Shown: positions 43,565 to 51,696, counted from the first letter of the stretch. The stretch is 64,000 bases of DNA from Curtobacterium sp. MCPF17_002 (GCF_003234115.2 NZ_CP126251.1:3348001-3412000), one strand, 5' to 3'. Translations and numbers: made by a program. Notes: generated from the letters alone by a model not told the origin.

Positions 43565-45246
43565 GACAGGTCCCCGAAACGGCGGGTGCGGACGTCCGGC
43601 TCGCGATCCGCAGGGTGTTCGGCGAGCGGGCCGGGAGGCGCGGGTCGACTCCCGAACGCGGCGAGCGCCACGCGGGCGGTCGCCTCGTCCACCGCGGGGT
43701 CGATCGGCACGACGGCGCGGTCGAGCTCGTCGCCGCGCTCGACGAGCATCCGGACAGCACCGAGCTGCGCGGCGAAGGACAGGTCCATGATCTCGATCGG
43801 GTTGCCCTCGGCGGCGGTGATGTTGATGCACCCGCCGCCGTCGAGCACGAGCACGTCGTGGCCGTCGGGCCACGTGAAGCGCTCGGTCTTCCCGCCGACC
43901 GTCGTCCGGACGGCGCCCGCGGCGAGCGCCGCGTCGACCGCGACCTCCTGGTCGACCCCGCCGGCGACGGCGACGACCGCTCCGTCCGCACAGGCTCGCA
44001 ACGCCTGGAGGTCGATCGTGTCGGCGACGCCGGTCGCACTCATCACCAGGTCGGCACCGCGCACGGCGTCGACGAGCGGAGCGACCGCGTACCCGGCGAA
44101 CAGCGCCTGCAGCGCGCGGACGGGGTCCGTCTCGGCGACCGTCACCCGGAAGCCGAGCGCGGCGAGCACCAGGGCGACCCCCTCGCCGACGTGCCCGAAC
44201 CCGGCGACGACCGCCGCGCCTCCCGGCCGGACCCGGTGCGTGTCGGACGCGAGCCCGTCGACCAGGTCGAGCACCGCGAACACCGTCGACTGCCCGGTGC
44301 CGTACCGGTTGTCGAAGAACGTCTTCGTGCGGGCGTCGTTCACCGCGACCACGGGGATCCCGAGCTCCCCGCGGGACGCCATCACCCGGAGGGGCCGGAG
44401 GCCGCTCGTCGTCTCCTCCGCCGCGCCGAGCATCGTCGGCAGCAGGTCGGGGCGCTCCTGGTGCGCGAGCCGGATGAGGTGGGAGCCGTCGTCGAGCAGG
44501 ACGTGCGGCCGGGTGTCGAGCATCGCGAGGGCGAGCTGCAGCTGCTCGGCGGTCGTCGCCGTGCTGCTCGCGTGCACGGTCAGCCCCGCTCGCCGGAGCG
44601 CGTCCGCGACCGCGTCGTCCGTCTCGTCGGCGTGGGCGTAGACGACGACCTCGGCGCCGGCGTCGCGGAGGAGCAGACTCAGCACCGCGGTCTTCGGCTC
44701 GAGGAACATCGCGACGCCGATCCGGGTGCCCCGCAGGAGCCCGCCGTCGCGGAGTTCCGCCGCGACCGCACGGGAGACCGGCATCGAACGCCGCGCCCAG
44801 CGGAGCCGTGCGTCGGCGGCCGGGTCGTCCTCCGGTTCGCGGCCGGTGGAGACGAGGAAGACGTCGTCGGAGAGCGCCGGCACACCGAGCACGCCGGGGC
44901 GGACGGCCGCGACCGGGCCGAAGGCGTCCTCGTCGACGGCGGGCAGGTGCCGACCGGCGTCCACGACGACCAGGGTGGCGCCGCGGGGGCGGTCGGCCTC
45001 GCGTTCGACGACCGCGGTCGTCTCGTCCGGGTGCCCCAGGCACCAGAGTTGGTCGACCGGTTCGTGGTCGGCCGACGGCCGGGCACCGAGGCCGGTCAGC
45101 AGGCCGTGCAGCGCAGCGACGTCGCGGGCGTCACCGCCGACGATGCGGAACCGGCGGGCGGCGACGAGCAGGTTCGTGGCGGCCGCGAAGCGACGCACGG
45201 CCGCCGAGGCCCAGGCGCGCGTCTCGGGGTCGGGTCCGGGCGGCAT
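43561..45246 (-). CDS. Divergent S-adenosylhomocysteinase-like protein
   Basis: A 561-residue protein whose C-terminal 400 residues follow AhcY: VLLDDGSHLIRL, LGAAEETTSGLRPLRV, VNDARTKTFFDNRYGTGQS (lysine and aspartate of the site kept), AAVVAGFGHVGEGVALVLAA (NAD fold) and GNPIEIMDLSFAAQLGAV. By eye, three catalytic histidines of true AhcY are replaced: CLHM becomes MFLE, NIGHFD becomes VAGGVD, and GHP becomes GNP. The N-terminal 150 residues are an extra alpha/beta region. It likely acts on a changed nucleoside or is regulatory. First gene of an operon with amidohydrolase and cupin; TACGAT lies six bases before the ATG. Confidence 0.82.
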   Translation of the reverse strand: MPPGPDPETRAWASAAVRRFAAATNLLVAARRFRIVGGDARDVAALHGLLTGLGARPSADHEPVDQLWCLGHPDETTAVVEREADRPRGATLVVVDAGRHLPAVDEDAFGPVAAVRPGVLGVPALSDDVFLVSTGREPEDDPAADARLRWARRSMPVSRAVAAELRDGGLLRGTRIGVAMFLEPKTAVLSLLLRDAGAEVVVYAHADETDDAVADALRRAGLTVHASSTATTAEQLQLALAMLDTRPHVLLDDGSHLIRLAHQERPDLLPTMLGAAEETTSGLRPLRVMASRGELGIPVVAVNDARTKTFFDNRYGTGQSTVFAVLDLVDGLASDTHRVRPGGAAVVAGFGHVGEGVALVLAALGFRVTVAETDPVRALQALFAGYAVAPLVDAVRGADLVMSATGVADTIDLQALRACADGAVVAVAGGVDQEVAVDAALAAGAVRTTVGGKTERFTWPDGHDVLVLDGGGCINITAAEGNPIEIMDLSFAAQLGAVRMLVERGDELDRAVVPIDPAVDEATARVALAAFGSRPAPPGPLAEHPADREPDVRTRRFGDLS

Positions 45247-45252
45247 GGGTCA

Positions 45253-45258
45253 ATCGTA
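45253..45258 (-). promoter_or_regulatory. -10 element TACGAT for the AhcY-like operon
   Basis: TACGAT on the minus strand ends six bases before the ATG at 45246; leaderless spacing. Confidence 0.55.
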
Positions 45259-45261
45259 GGG

Positions 45262-45398
45262 CGGCCGTTCGTAGGAGGTCGTTCCGCTCGTAGGAGGTCA
45301 ATCCGCTCGTAGGAGGTCGTTCCGCTCGTAGGAGGTCAGTTCTTCTGACCCCCTATGCGCGATTCCGCTTCCCATTGCACCCGGTGTGGGTCAGAACG
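45262..45398. repeat. 19-bp tandem repeat element, copy A
   Basis: Four 19-base units (45262-45337), consensus GTTCCGCTCGTAGGAGGTC, are followed by GACCCCCTATGCGCGATTC, an inverted diverged unit, then CGCTTCCCATTGCA and GTGTGGGTCAGAACG. The whole can fold into a long hairpin. It fills the spacer between the AhcY-like operon promoter and the PrsW gene end. Two more copies lie at 46726 and 58179. Confidence 0.85.
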
Positions 45399-45405
45399 TG
45401 CAGCA

Positions 45406-46359
45406 TCACGCGAGCGGGTGCGGTGCCGGGGTCGCCTCCCAGGCCGGGTCCCCGTCGACGCTGCCCGGCCCTCCGACAGCGGCCCGCTTCCGCGCTCGGA
45501 CGAGCACCGCCACCAGGATGACGACCCCGATGGCCGACACGATCAACAGGCCGATCACGTACAGCGTCGTGGCGACCCCCGCGAGCGACGCGGGGACGTA
45601 ACCGTTCCGGAGGGCGGAGAACGGCGTCCCCGTCACGACGAACGCCAGGAGGGTCGAGATCGTCGAGTTCGAGTCCCACAACCCGTGGAGCACCGACACC
45701 ACCACGTAGGCAACGACCGCCGCCCAGGACCACCGGAACCGGGCCCGACCGTGCGAGGCGCCGAAGAGCACCGCCCCGAGGATCGCCGTCCACAGCACGT
45801 GCCCGACCGGCGACAGGATCGCCCGGACCACCTCCGTCTGCAGCAGCGACGCCAGGTCGATGCCGCGACTCGTGATCGCCGCGTTGAAGGCGTACCCGGC
45901 GGACTCGAACGCGGCGAACCCCGCGCCGACCGTCGCACCGAGGAGCGCCCCCTGCCGCGCCGTCTTCGGCCGCACACGCCAGCCGACGACGACGAGGAGC
46001 ACGCCCTTCACGAACTCCTCGACGAACCCGACCACGACGTACACCGCGGCACCGGACTGCAGATCGGCCTCGAGGAGCGACGCCCCGAGCACCCCGAGGA
46101 TGCCGCCGACGAAGAACGCCACGATCAACTGCATGGTGCTCACCGAGCCCGTCACCCGCTCGATCACGAACAGCACGACGGTGAACGGCACGAGGAAGCT
46201 GCCGAGCAGGATGATCGTCGGCACGAGGTTCGTGTTGCTCGTCGAGATCGTCACGACGATGGTGACGACCCACAGCACGAACCCGACGACGAGGGTCTTC
46301 CACCACCAGCCGTGGCGATGGTGCGGATGGGCGACGCTGACGTCGGCAGGCAGGCTCAT
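45406..46359 (-). CDS. PrsW-family intramembrane metalloprotease
   Basis: About 317 residues with eight or so membrane helices. The family's metal motifs are seen: VVGFVEEFVKGVLLVVVGW (EExxK), GAGFAAFESAGYAFNAAI (FExxxY), SPVGHVLWTAILG and VVVSVLHGLWDSNS (two His segments). PrsW cleaves the anti-sigma factor RsiW in Bacillus; the target here is unknown. I prefer the ATG at 46359 (MSLPADVSVAHPHH), with GGAGC upstream; a GTG at 46386 is possible. The last residues (DGDPAWEATP) resemble the repeat-encoded GLEARVTP peptides and overlap a degenerate repeat. Confidence 0.88.
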   Translation of the reverse strand: MSLPADVSVAHPHHRHGWWWKTLVVGFVLWVVTIVVTISTSNTNLVPTIILLGSFLVPFTVVLFVIERVTGSVSTMQLIVAFFVGGILGVLGASLLEADLQSGAAVYVVVGFVEEFVKGVLLVVVGWRVRPKTARQGALLGATVGAGFAAFESAGYAFNAAITSRGIDLASLLQTEVVRAILSPVGHVLWTAILGAVLFGASHGRARFRWSWAAVVAYVVVSVLHGLWDSNSTISTLLAFVVTGTPFSALRNGYVPASLAGVATTLYVIGLLIVSAIGVVILVAVLVRARKRAAVGGPGSVDGDPAWEATPAPHPLA

Positions 46360-46432
46360 GGGGACATGGTGCTCCGACCCGTGCACGAGTGGTCACGGGA
46401 ATGGCGCGGACCGTCCTGGTGTTCCGAGCAAC

Positions 46433-46696
46433 ATGACTGACGAGACGTTCGACAAGGTGACGATGTTCGGCGCTGACTGGTGCCGCGACTGCCGACGTTC
46501 CAAGGCGCTGCTCGACACGCTCGGCGTGGACTACGAGTACGTGGACGTCGAGGCCGACCTGTCCGCCGCCGACCGTGCCGAGGCGATCAGCGGGCGGAAG
46601 AACATCCCCGTCGTGGTGCTGCCGAACGGCAAGCACTTCGTGGAGCCGTCCGACGCCGAGCTGCGCTCGGAGCTCGAGGCGTCCGCGCTCGTCTGA
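46433..46696 (+). CDS. Glutaredoxin-like protein (mycoredoxin type)
   Basis: An 87-residue thioredoxin-fold protein: VTMFGADWCRDCRRSKALLD holds the CxxC active site (Cys-Arg-Asp-Cys), followed by GVDYEYVDVEAD and KNIPVVVLPNGKHFVEPSD with the cis-proline and a substrate loop. Actinobacterial mycoredoxins reduce mycothiol mixed disulfides; the CRDC motif fits a glutaredoxin of this type. The ATG at 46433 is the only plausible start. Divergent from prsW and single-gene. Confidence 0.88.
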   Translation: MTDETFDKVTMFGADWCRDCRRSKALLDTLGVDYEYVDVEADLSAADRAEAISGRKNIPVVVLPNGKHFVEPSDAELRSELEASALV

Positions 46697-46725
46697 GCCC
46701 GTGGCGCGGGGCTGGGTGTGGGGCT

Positions 46726-46824
46726 GTTCCGCGCGTAGGGGGCCGAATCGCGCGTAGGGAGCAGGAAGTTTCGACCTCCCATGCGCGATTCCGCTTCCTA
46801 TTGCATGCGCGATGGGTCGGAACG
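46726..46824. repeat. 19-bp tandem repeat element, copy B
   Basis: Two direct units (46726-46744 and 46745-46763), then GACCTCCCATGCGCGATTC and CGCTTCCTATTGCATGCGCG, ending GATGGGTCGGAACG. Compared with copies A and C the inverted part is best conserved. It lies between the glutaredoxin gene and the promoter of the fucose operon. Confidence 0.85.
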
Positions 46825-46882
46825 CCGCTGCCGCCACACCGGAACACCGCCGGGACACCACCGCGCGACCCCGCGCGACCGG

Positions 46883-46893
46883 ACATCGGATGA
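46883..46893. promoter_or_regulatory. Candidate fucose operator 1 (ACATCGGATGA)
   Basis: One mismatch from the palindrome ACATCGGATGT. It lies between the expected -35 position and the -10 (CATGAT, 46900-46905) of the lactonase gene, where a repressor would block transcription. Same motif at 47812 and 58075. Confidence 0.65.
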
Positions 46894-46899
46894 ATCGGG

Positions 46900-46905
46900 C
46901 ATGAT
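46900..46905 (+). promoter_or_regulatory. -10 element CATGAT of the fucose plus-strand operon
   Basis: CATGAT ends six bases before the GTG at 46912, with no Shine-Dalgarno, so the operon's first gene seems leaderless. Confidence 0.5.
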
Positions 46906-46911
46906 GGCGGC

Positions 46912-47817
46912 GTGATCATCGACGCTCACCACCACCTCTGGGACCCCGCCGACCGGCCGTACCCCTGGATGGACGACTCCGTCGCCCCGATCCGCCGCCG
47001 GTTCGACGTGGACGACCTCCGTACGGTCACGCGCGACACCGACGTCACGCGGACCATCGTCGTGCAGGCCGTGCACGATCCCGGTGAGACGGCCTGGCTC
47101 TTCGAGCAGCCCGAACCGGTCGCGGGAGTCGTGGGCTGGGTCGACCTCACCGCGCCCGACGTGACCGAGCGACTCGGCGCGATCGGCCATCCGCGCCTCG
47201 TGGGCATCCGGCACCAGGCGCAGGACGAGCCCGACCCGGACTGGCTGGCACGTCCCGACGTCACCCGGGGCATCCGAGCCGTGGCCGCCGCCGGGCTCGT
47301 GTTCGACCTGCTCGTGCGGGAGCGGGAGCACGCTGCCGCCCTCGCGCTCGTCGATGCCGTCCCCGAGGCGTCCTTCGTGCTGGACCACGCGGGCAAGCCG
47401 GCGATCGCGGCCAGCGCAGCCAGCGCAGCCGGCGCGACCAGCGCAGCCTGCCCGACCACCCCAGCCATTGCAACCACCGCAACCGACGGCGCCGCCGACG
47501 CCTGGCGCGCCCGGATGCGGGAGTTCGCCGCCCGCCCGAACGTCGTGTGCAAGGTCTCCGGCCTCCTCACCGAGGCCGGCGACCACTGGCGCGACCGCCC
47601 CGTCGCCCGCTACGCCCGCGAGGTCGTCGAGACCTTCGGCCCGGACCGCACGGTGTTCGGCTCGGACTGGCCGGTGTCGACCCTGGCCACCGACTACGCC
47701 GAGGTCCTCGCGGTGACGACCTCCGCCCTCGCCGACCTCAGCGAGCACGAACGGGACGCCGTGTTCCGCGGGACCGCTGAGCGTGTGTACCTTGCCCGGA
47801 GCCAGCGGCAGACATAG
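46912..47817 (+). CDS. L-fuconolactonase (amidohydrolase 2 family)
   Basis: Probably opens L-fucono-1,5-lactone (or 1,4-lactone) to L-fuconate. The 301-residue COG3618-type protein has MIIDAHHHLWDPADRPYPWM (HxH metal site), SFVLDHAGKP and RTVFGSDWPVSTLATDY, the family signatures. Residues about 165-195 are an Ala/Ser/Thr-rich insertion (AASAASAAGATSAAC) encoded by short GCCAGCGCA repeats, between core strands. It heads a plus-strand operon with FAH hydrolase, SDR and a FadR-type regulator, opposite a unit with L-fuconate dehydratase; this context supports the lactonase assignment. Confidence 0.85.
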   Translation: MIIDAHHHLWDPADRPYPWMDDSVAPIRRRFDVDDLRTVTRDTDVTRTIVVQAVHDPGETAWLFEQPEPVAGVVGWVDLTAPDVTERLGAIGHPRLVGIRHQAQDEPDPDWLARPDVTRGIRAVAAAGLVFDLLVREREHAAALALVDAVPEASFVLDHAGKPAIAASAASAAGATSAACPTTPAIATTATDGAADAWRARMREFAARPNVVCKVSGLLTEAGDHWRDRPVARYAREVVETFGPDRTVFGSDWPVSTLATDYAEVLAVTTSALADLSEHERDAVFRGTAERVYLARSQRQT

Positions 47818-47820
47818 GAT
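47792..47820 (+). promoter_or_regulatory. Internal promoter before the FAH gene
   Basis: TTGCCC (47792-47797), 17 bases and TAGGAT (47815-47820) lie across the end of the lactonase gene and read toward the FAH gene. Confidence 0.55.
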
Positions 47821-47822
47821 GT
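47812..47822. promoter_or_regulatory. Candidate fucose operator 2 (ACATAGGATGT)
   Basis: One mismatch from ACATCGGATGT; it covers the -10 of the internal promoter before the FAH gene and the lactonase stop codon. Confidence 0.6.
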
Positions 47823-47858
47823 TTCCGCTGCACTGGCGCAGCAGGAGAGCGAGGAACG

Positions 47859-48722
47859 ATGCGGTTCGCACGACTCGGCCCGGCGGGACGCGAGATCCCC
47901 GTGGCCATCGACACCGACGGCGAGGTCCTCGACCTCCGCCCGATCACGAACGACGTCTCGGGCTCGTTCCTGGCGTCCGACCCCGTCGGCCGCGTGCAGC
48001 ACGCCCGCAGCGCCGGCGACCTGCGGTCCATGCCGGACGCCGACTCGCTCCGCCGCGGTGCTCCCGTCGCCCGCCCCGGCAAGGTCGTCTGCATCGGCCT
48101 CAACTACCGCGACCACGCTGCCGAGACCGGCGCGGACATCCCGACCGAACCGATCGTGTTCATGAAGGACCCGATGACGGTGATCGGCCCCGACGACGAG
48201 GTCCTGGTCCCCCGAGGCAGCACGAAGACCGACTGGGAGATCGAGCTCGCCGTCGTGATCGGCACGACCGCCCGCTACTGCGAGTCAGAGGACGAGGCCG
48301 CGACGCACATCGCCGGCTACGCCATCGCCAACGACGTGTCCGAGCGGGAGTTCCAGCTCGAGCGCGGCGGGCAGTGGGACAAGGGCAAGTCCTGCGAGAC
48401 CTTCAACCCACTCGGACCGTGGCTCGTGACGCCCGCGTCGTTGGACGACGCCGGCATCGACCCGACCGCGATCCCCCTGCGGCTCACCGTCAACAGCGAG
48501 GTCCGTCAGGACGGCACGACCGCGGACATGATCTTCCGTCCCGCCGAGATCGTCCGGTACCTGTCGCAGTTCATGGTGCTGTACCCGGGCGACGTCATCA
48601 GCACGGGTACCCCGGCCGGCGTCGCGCTCGCGGGCAACGCCCCGTACCTACAGCCCGGCGACGTGGTCGAGCTCACCGCCGAGGGCCTCGGCTCGCAGCG
48701 GCAGACGGTCGGAGCGGCGTGA
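47859..48722 (+). CDS. FAH-family hydrolase, predicted 2,4-diketo-3-deoxy-L-fuconate hydrolase
   Basis: Expected to cleave 2,4-diketo-3-deoxy-L-fuconate into pyruvate and L-lactate. The 287-residue protein has GKVVCIGLNYRDHAAETGAD, IVFMKDPMTVIGPDDEVLVP, TDWEIELAVVIG (metal-binding acidic residues), AGYAIANDVSEREFQLERGG and GDVISTGTPAGVALAG, all of the FAH fold and close in pattern to LRA6/fuconate-pathway enzymes. AGGAGAGCGAGGA precedes the ATG. It overlaps the SDR gene by one base (TGATG), which supports the consecutive pathway steps. Confidence 0.87.
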   Translation: MRFARLGPAGREIPVAIDTDGEVLDLRPITNDVSGSFLASDPVGRVQHARSAGDLRSMPDADSLRRGAPVARPGKVVCIGLNYRDHAAETGADIPTEPIVFMKDPMTVIGPDDEVLVPRGSTKTDWEIELAVVIGTTARYCESEDEAATHIAGYAIANDVSEREFQLERGGQWDKGKSCETFNPLGPWLVTPASLDDAGIDPTAIPLRLTVNSEVRQDGTTADMIFRPAEIVRYLSQFMVLYPGDVISTGTPAGVALAGNAPYLQPGDVVELTAEGLGSQRQTVGAA

Positions 48723-49471
48723 TGACCGGGTCACACGACGGCGTGCGCGCGATCGTCACCGGTGGCGCATCCGGCATCGGTGCAGCGATCGTCACCGCAC
48801 TGCAGGACCGCGGGGCCACGGTCGCCGTGCTCGACCTGCAGCCGTCGACCGCCGAGGGCGTCGTCTCGGTGACCTGCGACGTCGGCGACGACGACTCCGT
48901 CCGCGCGGCCGTCGCGAGCGCCGTCGACCAACTCGGCGGACTCGAGGTGCTCGTCAACAACGCCGGCATCGGCGCACAGGGCACGGTCGAGGACAACCCC
49001 GACGACGAGTGGCGCCGCGTGTACGAGGTGAACGTGCTCGGCACCGTCCGGCTGTCCCGTGCTGCACTCCCCCACCTCCGCGTCTCCGGCAACGCGAGCA
49101 TCGTCAACACCTGCTCGATCGCAGCGACCGCCGGCCTCCCGCAGCGGGCGCTGTACTCGGCGACGAAGGGCGCCATCGCGGCGCTCACCCGCGCGATGGC
49201 CGCCGACCACCTCCGCGAGGGCATCCGCGTCAACGCTGTCAACCCGGGCACCGCCGACACCCCGTGGGTGGGTCGCCTGCTCGAAGCGGCTCCGGACCCG
49301 GCCGCCGAACGCGCAGCGCTCGAAGCACGGCAACCGCACGGCCGGCTCGTGGCACCGGAGGAGGTCGCCGAGGCCGTCGCGTACCTGACGAGTCCCCTCG
49401 CGCGGTCGACGACGGGCGTCGACCTCGCGGTCGACGGCGGGATGCAGGCACTCCGGCTCCGGCCCGCCTGA
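48722..49471 (+). CDS. SDR dehydrogenase, predicted 2-keto-3-deoxy-L-fuconate dehydrogenase
   Basis: A 249-residue NAD-dependent short-chain dehydrogenase. RAIVTGGASGIGAAIV is the cofactor loop, VLVNNAGIG the NNAG motif, and SIVNTCSIAATAGLPQRALY followed by SATKGA holds the Ser-Tyr-Lys triad. In the non-phosphorylating fucose pathway this step oxidises C4 of 2-keto-3-deoxy-L-fuconate to the diketo acid. Overlap with the FAH gene and the fuconate dehydratase nearby make that the best role; sequence alone would only say SDR. Confidence 0.85.
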   Translation: MTGSHDGVRAIVTGGASGIGAAIVTALQDRGATVAVLDLQPSTAEGVVSVTCDVGDDDSVRAAVASAVDQLGGLEVLVNNAGIGAQGTVEDNPDDEWRRVYEVNVLGTVRLSRAALPHLRVSGNASIVNTCSIAATAGLPQRALYSATKGAIAALTRAMAADHLREGIRVNAVNPGTADTPWVGRLLEAAPDPAAERAALEARQPHGRLVAPEEVAEAVAYLTSPLARSTTGVDLAVDGGMQALRLRPA

Positions 49472-49484
49472 TGGTGCCGGACCG

Positions 49485-49498
49485 GGCCTGGAGGCACG
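49485..49498 (+). repeat. Intergenic single copy of the dispersed CTGGAGGC repeat
   Basis: GGCCTGGAGGCACG lies in the 85-base spacer between the SDR and regulator genes, with no inverted partner. Confidence 0.75.
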
Positions 49499-49556
49499 AC
49501 TATCGTCGACCTGTCGGCTCGCGCCGGCGTGCGTGGGCTGAGCAGGAGGTGGTGAC

Positions 49557-50234
49557 GTGGCTTCGTTGACCGACGACGCGATCGCGCGCATCCAGCAGAT
49601 GATCGTGAGCGGCGAGCTCCAGCCCGGTCAGCGCCTCCCGCCCGAGAAGGAGCTCAGCGAGTCCCTCGGGCTGTCCCGGAACAGCCTGCGCGAAGCGGTG
49701 AAGGCCCTCGAGCTCATCCGCGTGCTCGACGTCCGGCGCGGCGACGGCACGTACGTGACCTCCCTCGAGCCGGGGGTGCTGCTCGAAGCGGTGTCGTTCG
49801 TCGTCGACATGCACCACGACCGCTCGCTCGTGGACCTGCTCGAGGTCCGGCGCATCCTCGAGCCCGCCTCCGCCGTCCTCGCGACGGCCCGGGCGTCCGA
49901 GCAGCAGATCGACGACCTGGCGACCCTGATGGCCTCGGTCGGCGAGGACACCGGCGTCGAGGACCTCGTCGCCCACGACCTGCTGTTCCACTCCACCATC
50001 GCGGGGATCGGCGGCAACCAGTACCTGTCCGGCCTGCTGGACGCCCTGTCGAGCAAGACCGTGCGGGTGCGGGTGTGGCGCGGCCTCACGCAGAACGGCT
50101 CCGTGCAGCGCACCCTCGACGAGCACGCGGCGATCGTGGACGCCATCCGTCGCCGGGATCCGCAGCTCGTGCAGGCCCTCGTCGTGTCGCACGTCGAGGG
50201 CGTGGAGCGCTGGCTCCGCCGCTCGCTGGACTGA
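49557..50234 (+). CDS. FadR-subfamily GntR regulator of the fucose genes
   Basis: A 225-residue repressor: winged helix at residues 1-70 (IQQMIVSGELQPGQRLPPEK, ELSESLGLSRNSLREAVKAL, VRRGDGTYVTSLEPG) and an FCD ligand-binding domain (LLEVRRILEPASAVLATARA, DLLFHSTIAGIGGNQYLSGL, EHAAIVDAIRRRDPQLVQAL with the metal-binding histidines). GTG at 49557 has AGGAGG upstream. It is the last gene of the fucose plus-strand unit; a fucose intermediate is the likely effector and the ACATCGGATGT palindromes its likely sites. Confidence 0.9.
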   Translation: MASLTDDAIARIQQMIVSGELQPGQRLPPEKELSESLGLSRNSLREAVKALELIRVLDVRRGDGTYVTSLEPGVLLEAVSFVVDMHHDRSLVDLLEVRRILEPASAVLATARASEQQIDDLATLMASVGEDTGVEDLVAHDLLFHSTIAGIGGNQYLSGLLDALSSKTVRVRVWRGLTQNGSVQRTLDEHAAIVDAIRRRDPQLVQALVVSHVEGVERWLRRSLD

Positions 50235-50331
50235 ACCTGAGTGCGCACTGAGGGGTGACCGTGTTCAGTCGGTCGTCGGCCCTGACTCCGGCAAACCATG
50301 CCGCGGCAACCGCACCCACAAGGAGGAAACC

Positions 50332-50610
50332 GTGCTCGGTCTCATCATCAGCCTCATCATCATCGGACTCATCGCCGGCGCCGTCGCACGGCTCGTCATG
50401 CCCGGCAAGCAGCACATCTCGATCCCGATGACGATCCTGCTCGGGATCATCGGCTCGTTCGTCGGGGGCTTCCTCGGCTTCCTGATCTTCCAGCACGACC
50501 CGATGGACGGCTTCTTCCAGCCGGCCGGCATCATCGGTTCGATCATCGGCGCGATCATCGTGCTGTTCATCTACCTGCGGGTCACCGGCCGCCGCGGCGC
50601 CACGCGCTGA
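50332..50610 (+). CDS. GlsB/YeaQ/YmgE-family small membrane protein
   Basis: A 92-residue protein with three hydrophobic helices (LGLIISLIIIGLIAGAVARL, SIPMTILLGIIGSFVGGFLG, IIGSIIGAIIVLFIYLRVTG) and the family's GxxxGxxAR pattern near residues 12-20. These proteins are often stress-induced; the biochemical role is unknown. AAGGAGG lies just before the GTG. Not obviously part of the fucose unit, since 97 bases separate it from the regulator. Confidence 0.88.
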   Translation: MLGLIISLIIIGLIAGAVARLVMPGKQHISIPMTILLGIIGSFVGGFLGFLIFQHDPMDGFFQPAGIIGSIIGAIIVLFIYLRVTGRRGATR

Positions 50611-50620
50611 CCCTGCACCA

Positions 50621-50684
50621 CCGCACAACCGAAGTCACCCCGAGCCGCGCGAACGCGCGGCTCGGGGTGACTTTCGTTGTGCGG
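50621..50684. terminator. 30-bp hairpin with CGCACAAC outer arms
   Basis: Arms 50621-50650 and 50655-50684 pair with one mismatch and one G-T pair around GAAC, between convergent genes. The outer sequence CCGCACAACCGAAGT matches the hairpin at 20752. GC-rich bases follow to 50733. Confidence 0.85.
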
Positions 50685-50733
50685 GGCCCCGCCCGCACCC
50701 GCCGGCCCCCCGGGCGCCCGGGCGCCCGCCCGG

Positions 50734-51696
50734 TCAGTCGCCGAGCAGCCCGGCCGCGCGCAGGTCGTCCCAGAGCGCGTCGGGCACGACCGCCGCGGCA
50801 CGCTCGGCGTTCGAGCGCACCTGGTCGGCGGACTGCGCCCCGAGGGCGATCGTCCGCACGGCGGCGGCGCGGCGCGGGAACGCCAGCGCGGCCTCGGGCA
50901 GTGTCACACCGTGGCGCTCGCAGACGTCGGCGATGGCGTTCGCCCGTTCGATGCGGTCGGCCGGGGCCTCGGCGTAGTCGTACTGCGCCCCCGCGGCGGG
51001 CCGGTCGAGCCCGAGCAGCCCGGAGTTGTAGACGCCGACCGCCACGACGGCGACCCCGAGGCCCTCGCACCGTGCGACGAGCGACGCCGCCGGCTGCTCG
51101 AAGAGCGTGTACCTGCCGGCGAGCATGACGACGTCGCACAACCCGGTGTCGACCGCGGCGGACAGGGCCTCGACGGAGTTCGACCCGACGCCGACCGCCC
51201 GGACCACGCCCTCGTCCCGCAGCTCGGCGAGCGTGGGGAGCGCCTGGGTGAGCCCGTCGGTCAGGGAGTACACGTCCGGGTCGTGCAGGTACGCGATGTC
51301 GACGTGGTCGAGGCCGAGCCGGTCGAGCGATTCGTCGAGCGATCGCCGGACACCCGACGGGGACGGGTCCCACTGCCGCACGAGGTCGTCCGGCACGGCG
51401 AACCCGCCGGACTCCAGGTCGTCGCCGTCGCCGCGGCCGGGCACGAGCAACCGACCGACCTTCGTCGAGACGAGGTACTCGTCGCGGGGCCGGTCGGCGA
51501 GCGCCTGACCCAGTCGCCGTTCGGACAGTCCGAGGCCGTAGTGCGGCGCGGTGTCGAACCCGCGCACCCCGACGTCCCACGCTGCGTCGACGGTGGCCCG
51601 GGCGTCCTCGTCGGACACCGGGTGCAGCAGGTTGCCGATCCCGGCGCCGCCGAGCCAGAACGGCCCGGCGTCGAGGGGGAGGTCGGGGTCGGTCAT
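50734..51696 (-). CDS. Aldo/keto reductase, predicted L-fucose dehydrogenase
   Basis: A 320-residue AKR of the L-fucose/D-arabinose (galactose) dehydrogenase type: FWLGGAGIGNLLHPVSDEDA, GVRGFDTAPHYGLGLSERRL with catalytic Asp and Tyr, EYLVSTKVGRLLVPGRGD with Lys, and DHVDIAYLHDPDVYSLTDGL with His. Expected to oxidise L-fucose to the lactone with NAD(P)+. It overlaps the mutarotase gene by four bases and is the last gene of the minus-strand fucose operon. Context and the GxGxGNL N-terminus favour this over general aldehyde reductases. Confidence 0.87.
   Translation of the reverse strand: MTDPDLPLDAGPFWLGGAGIGNLLHPVSDEDARATVDAAWDVGVRGFDTAPHYGLGLSERRLGQALADRPRDEYLVSTKVGRLLVPGRGDGDDLESGGFAVPDDLVRQWDPSPSGVRRSLDESLDRLGLDHVDIAYLHDPDVYSLTDGLTQALPTLAELRDEGVVRAVGVGSNSVEALSAAVDTGLCDVVMLAGRYTLFEQPAASLVARCEGLGVAVVAVGVYNSGLLGLDRPAAGAQYDYAEAPADRIERANAIADVCERHGVTLPEAALAFPRRAAAVRTIALGAQSADQVRSNAERAAAVVPDALWDDLRAAGLLGD

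Noticed and set aside
42128..45246. Menaquinone (futalosine) pathway operon
   Set aside because: The amidohydrolase could be aminofutalosine deaminase-like, but no mqnA/C/D/B genes are near and the partner is AhcY-like.
45262..45340. Tandem units resembling a CRISPR array
   Set aside because: The 19-bp units are directly adjacent with no spacers, and no cas gene is in the window.
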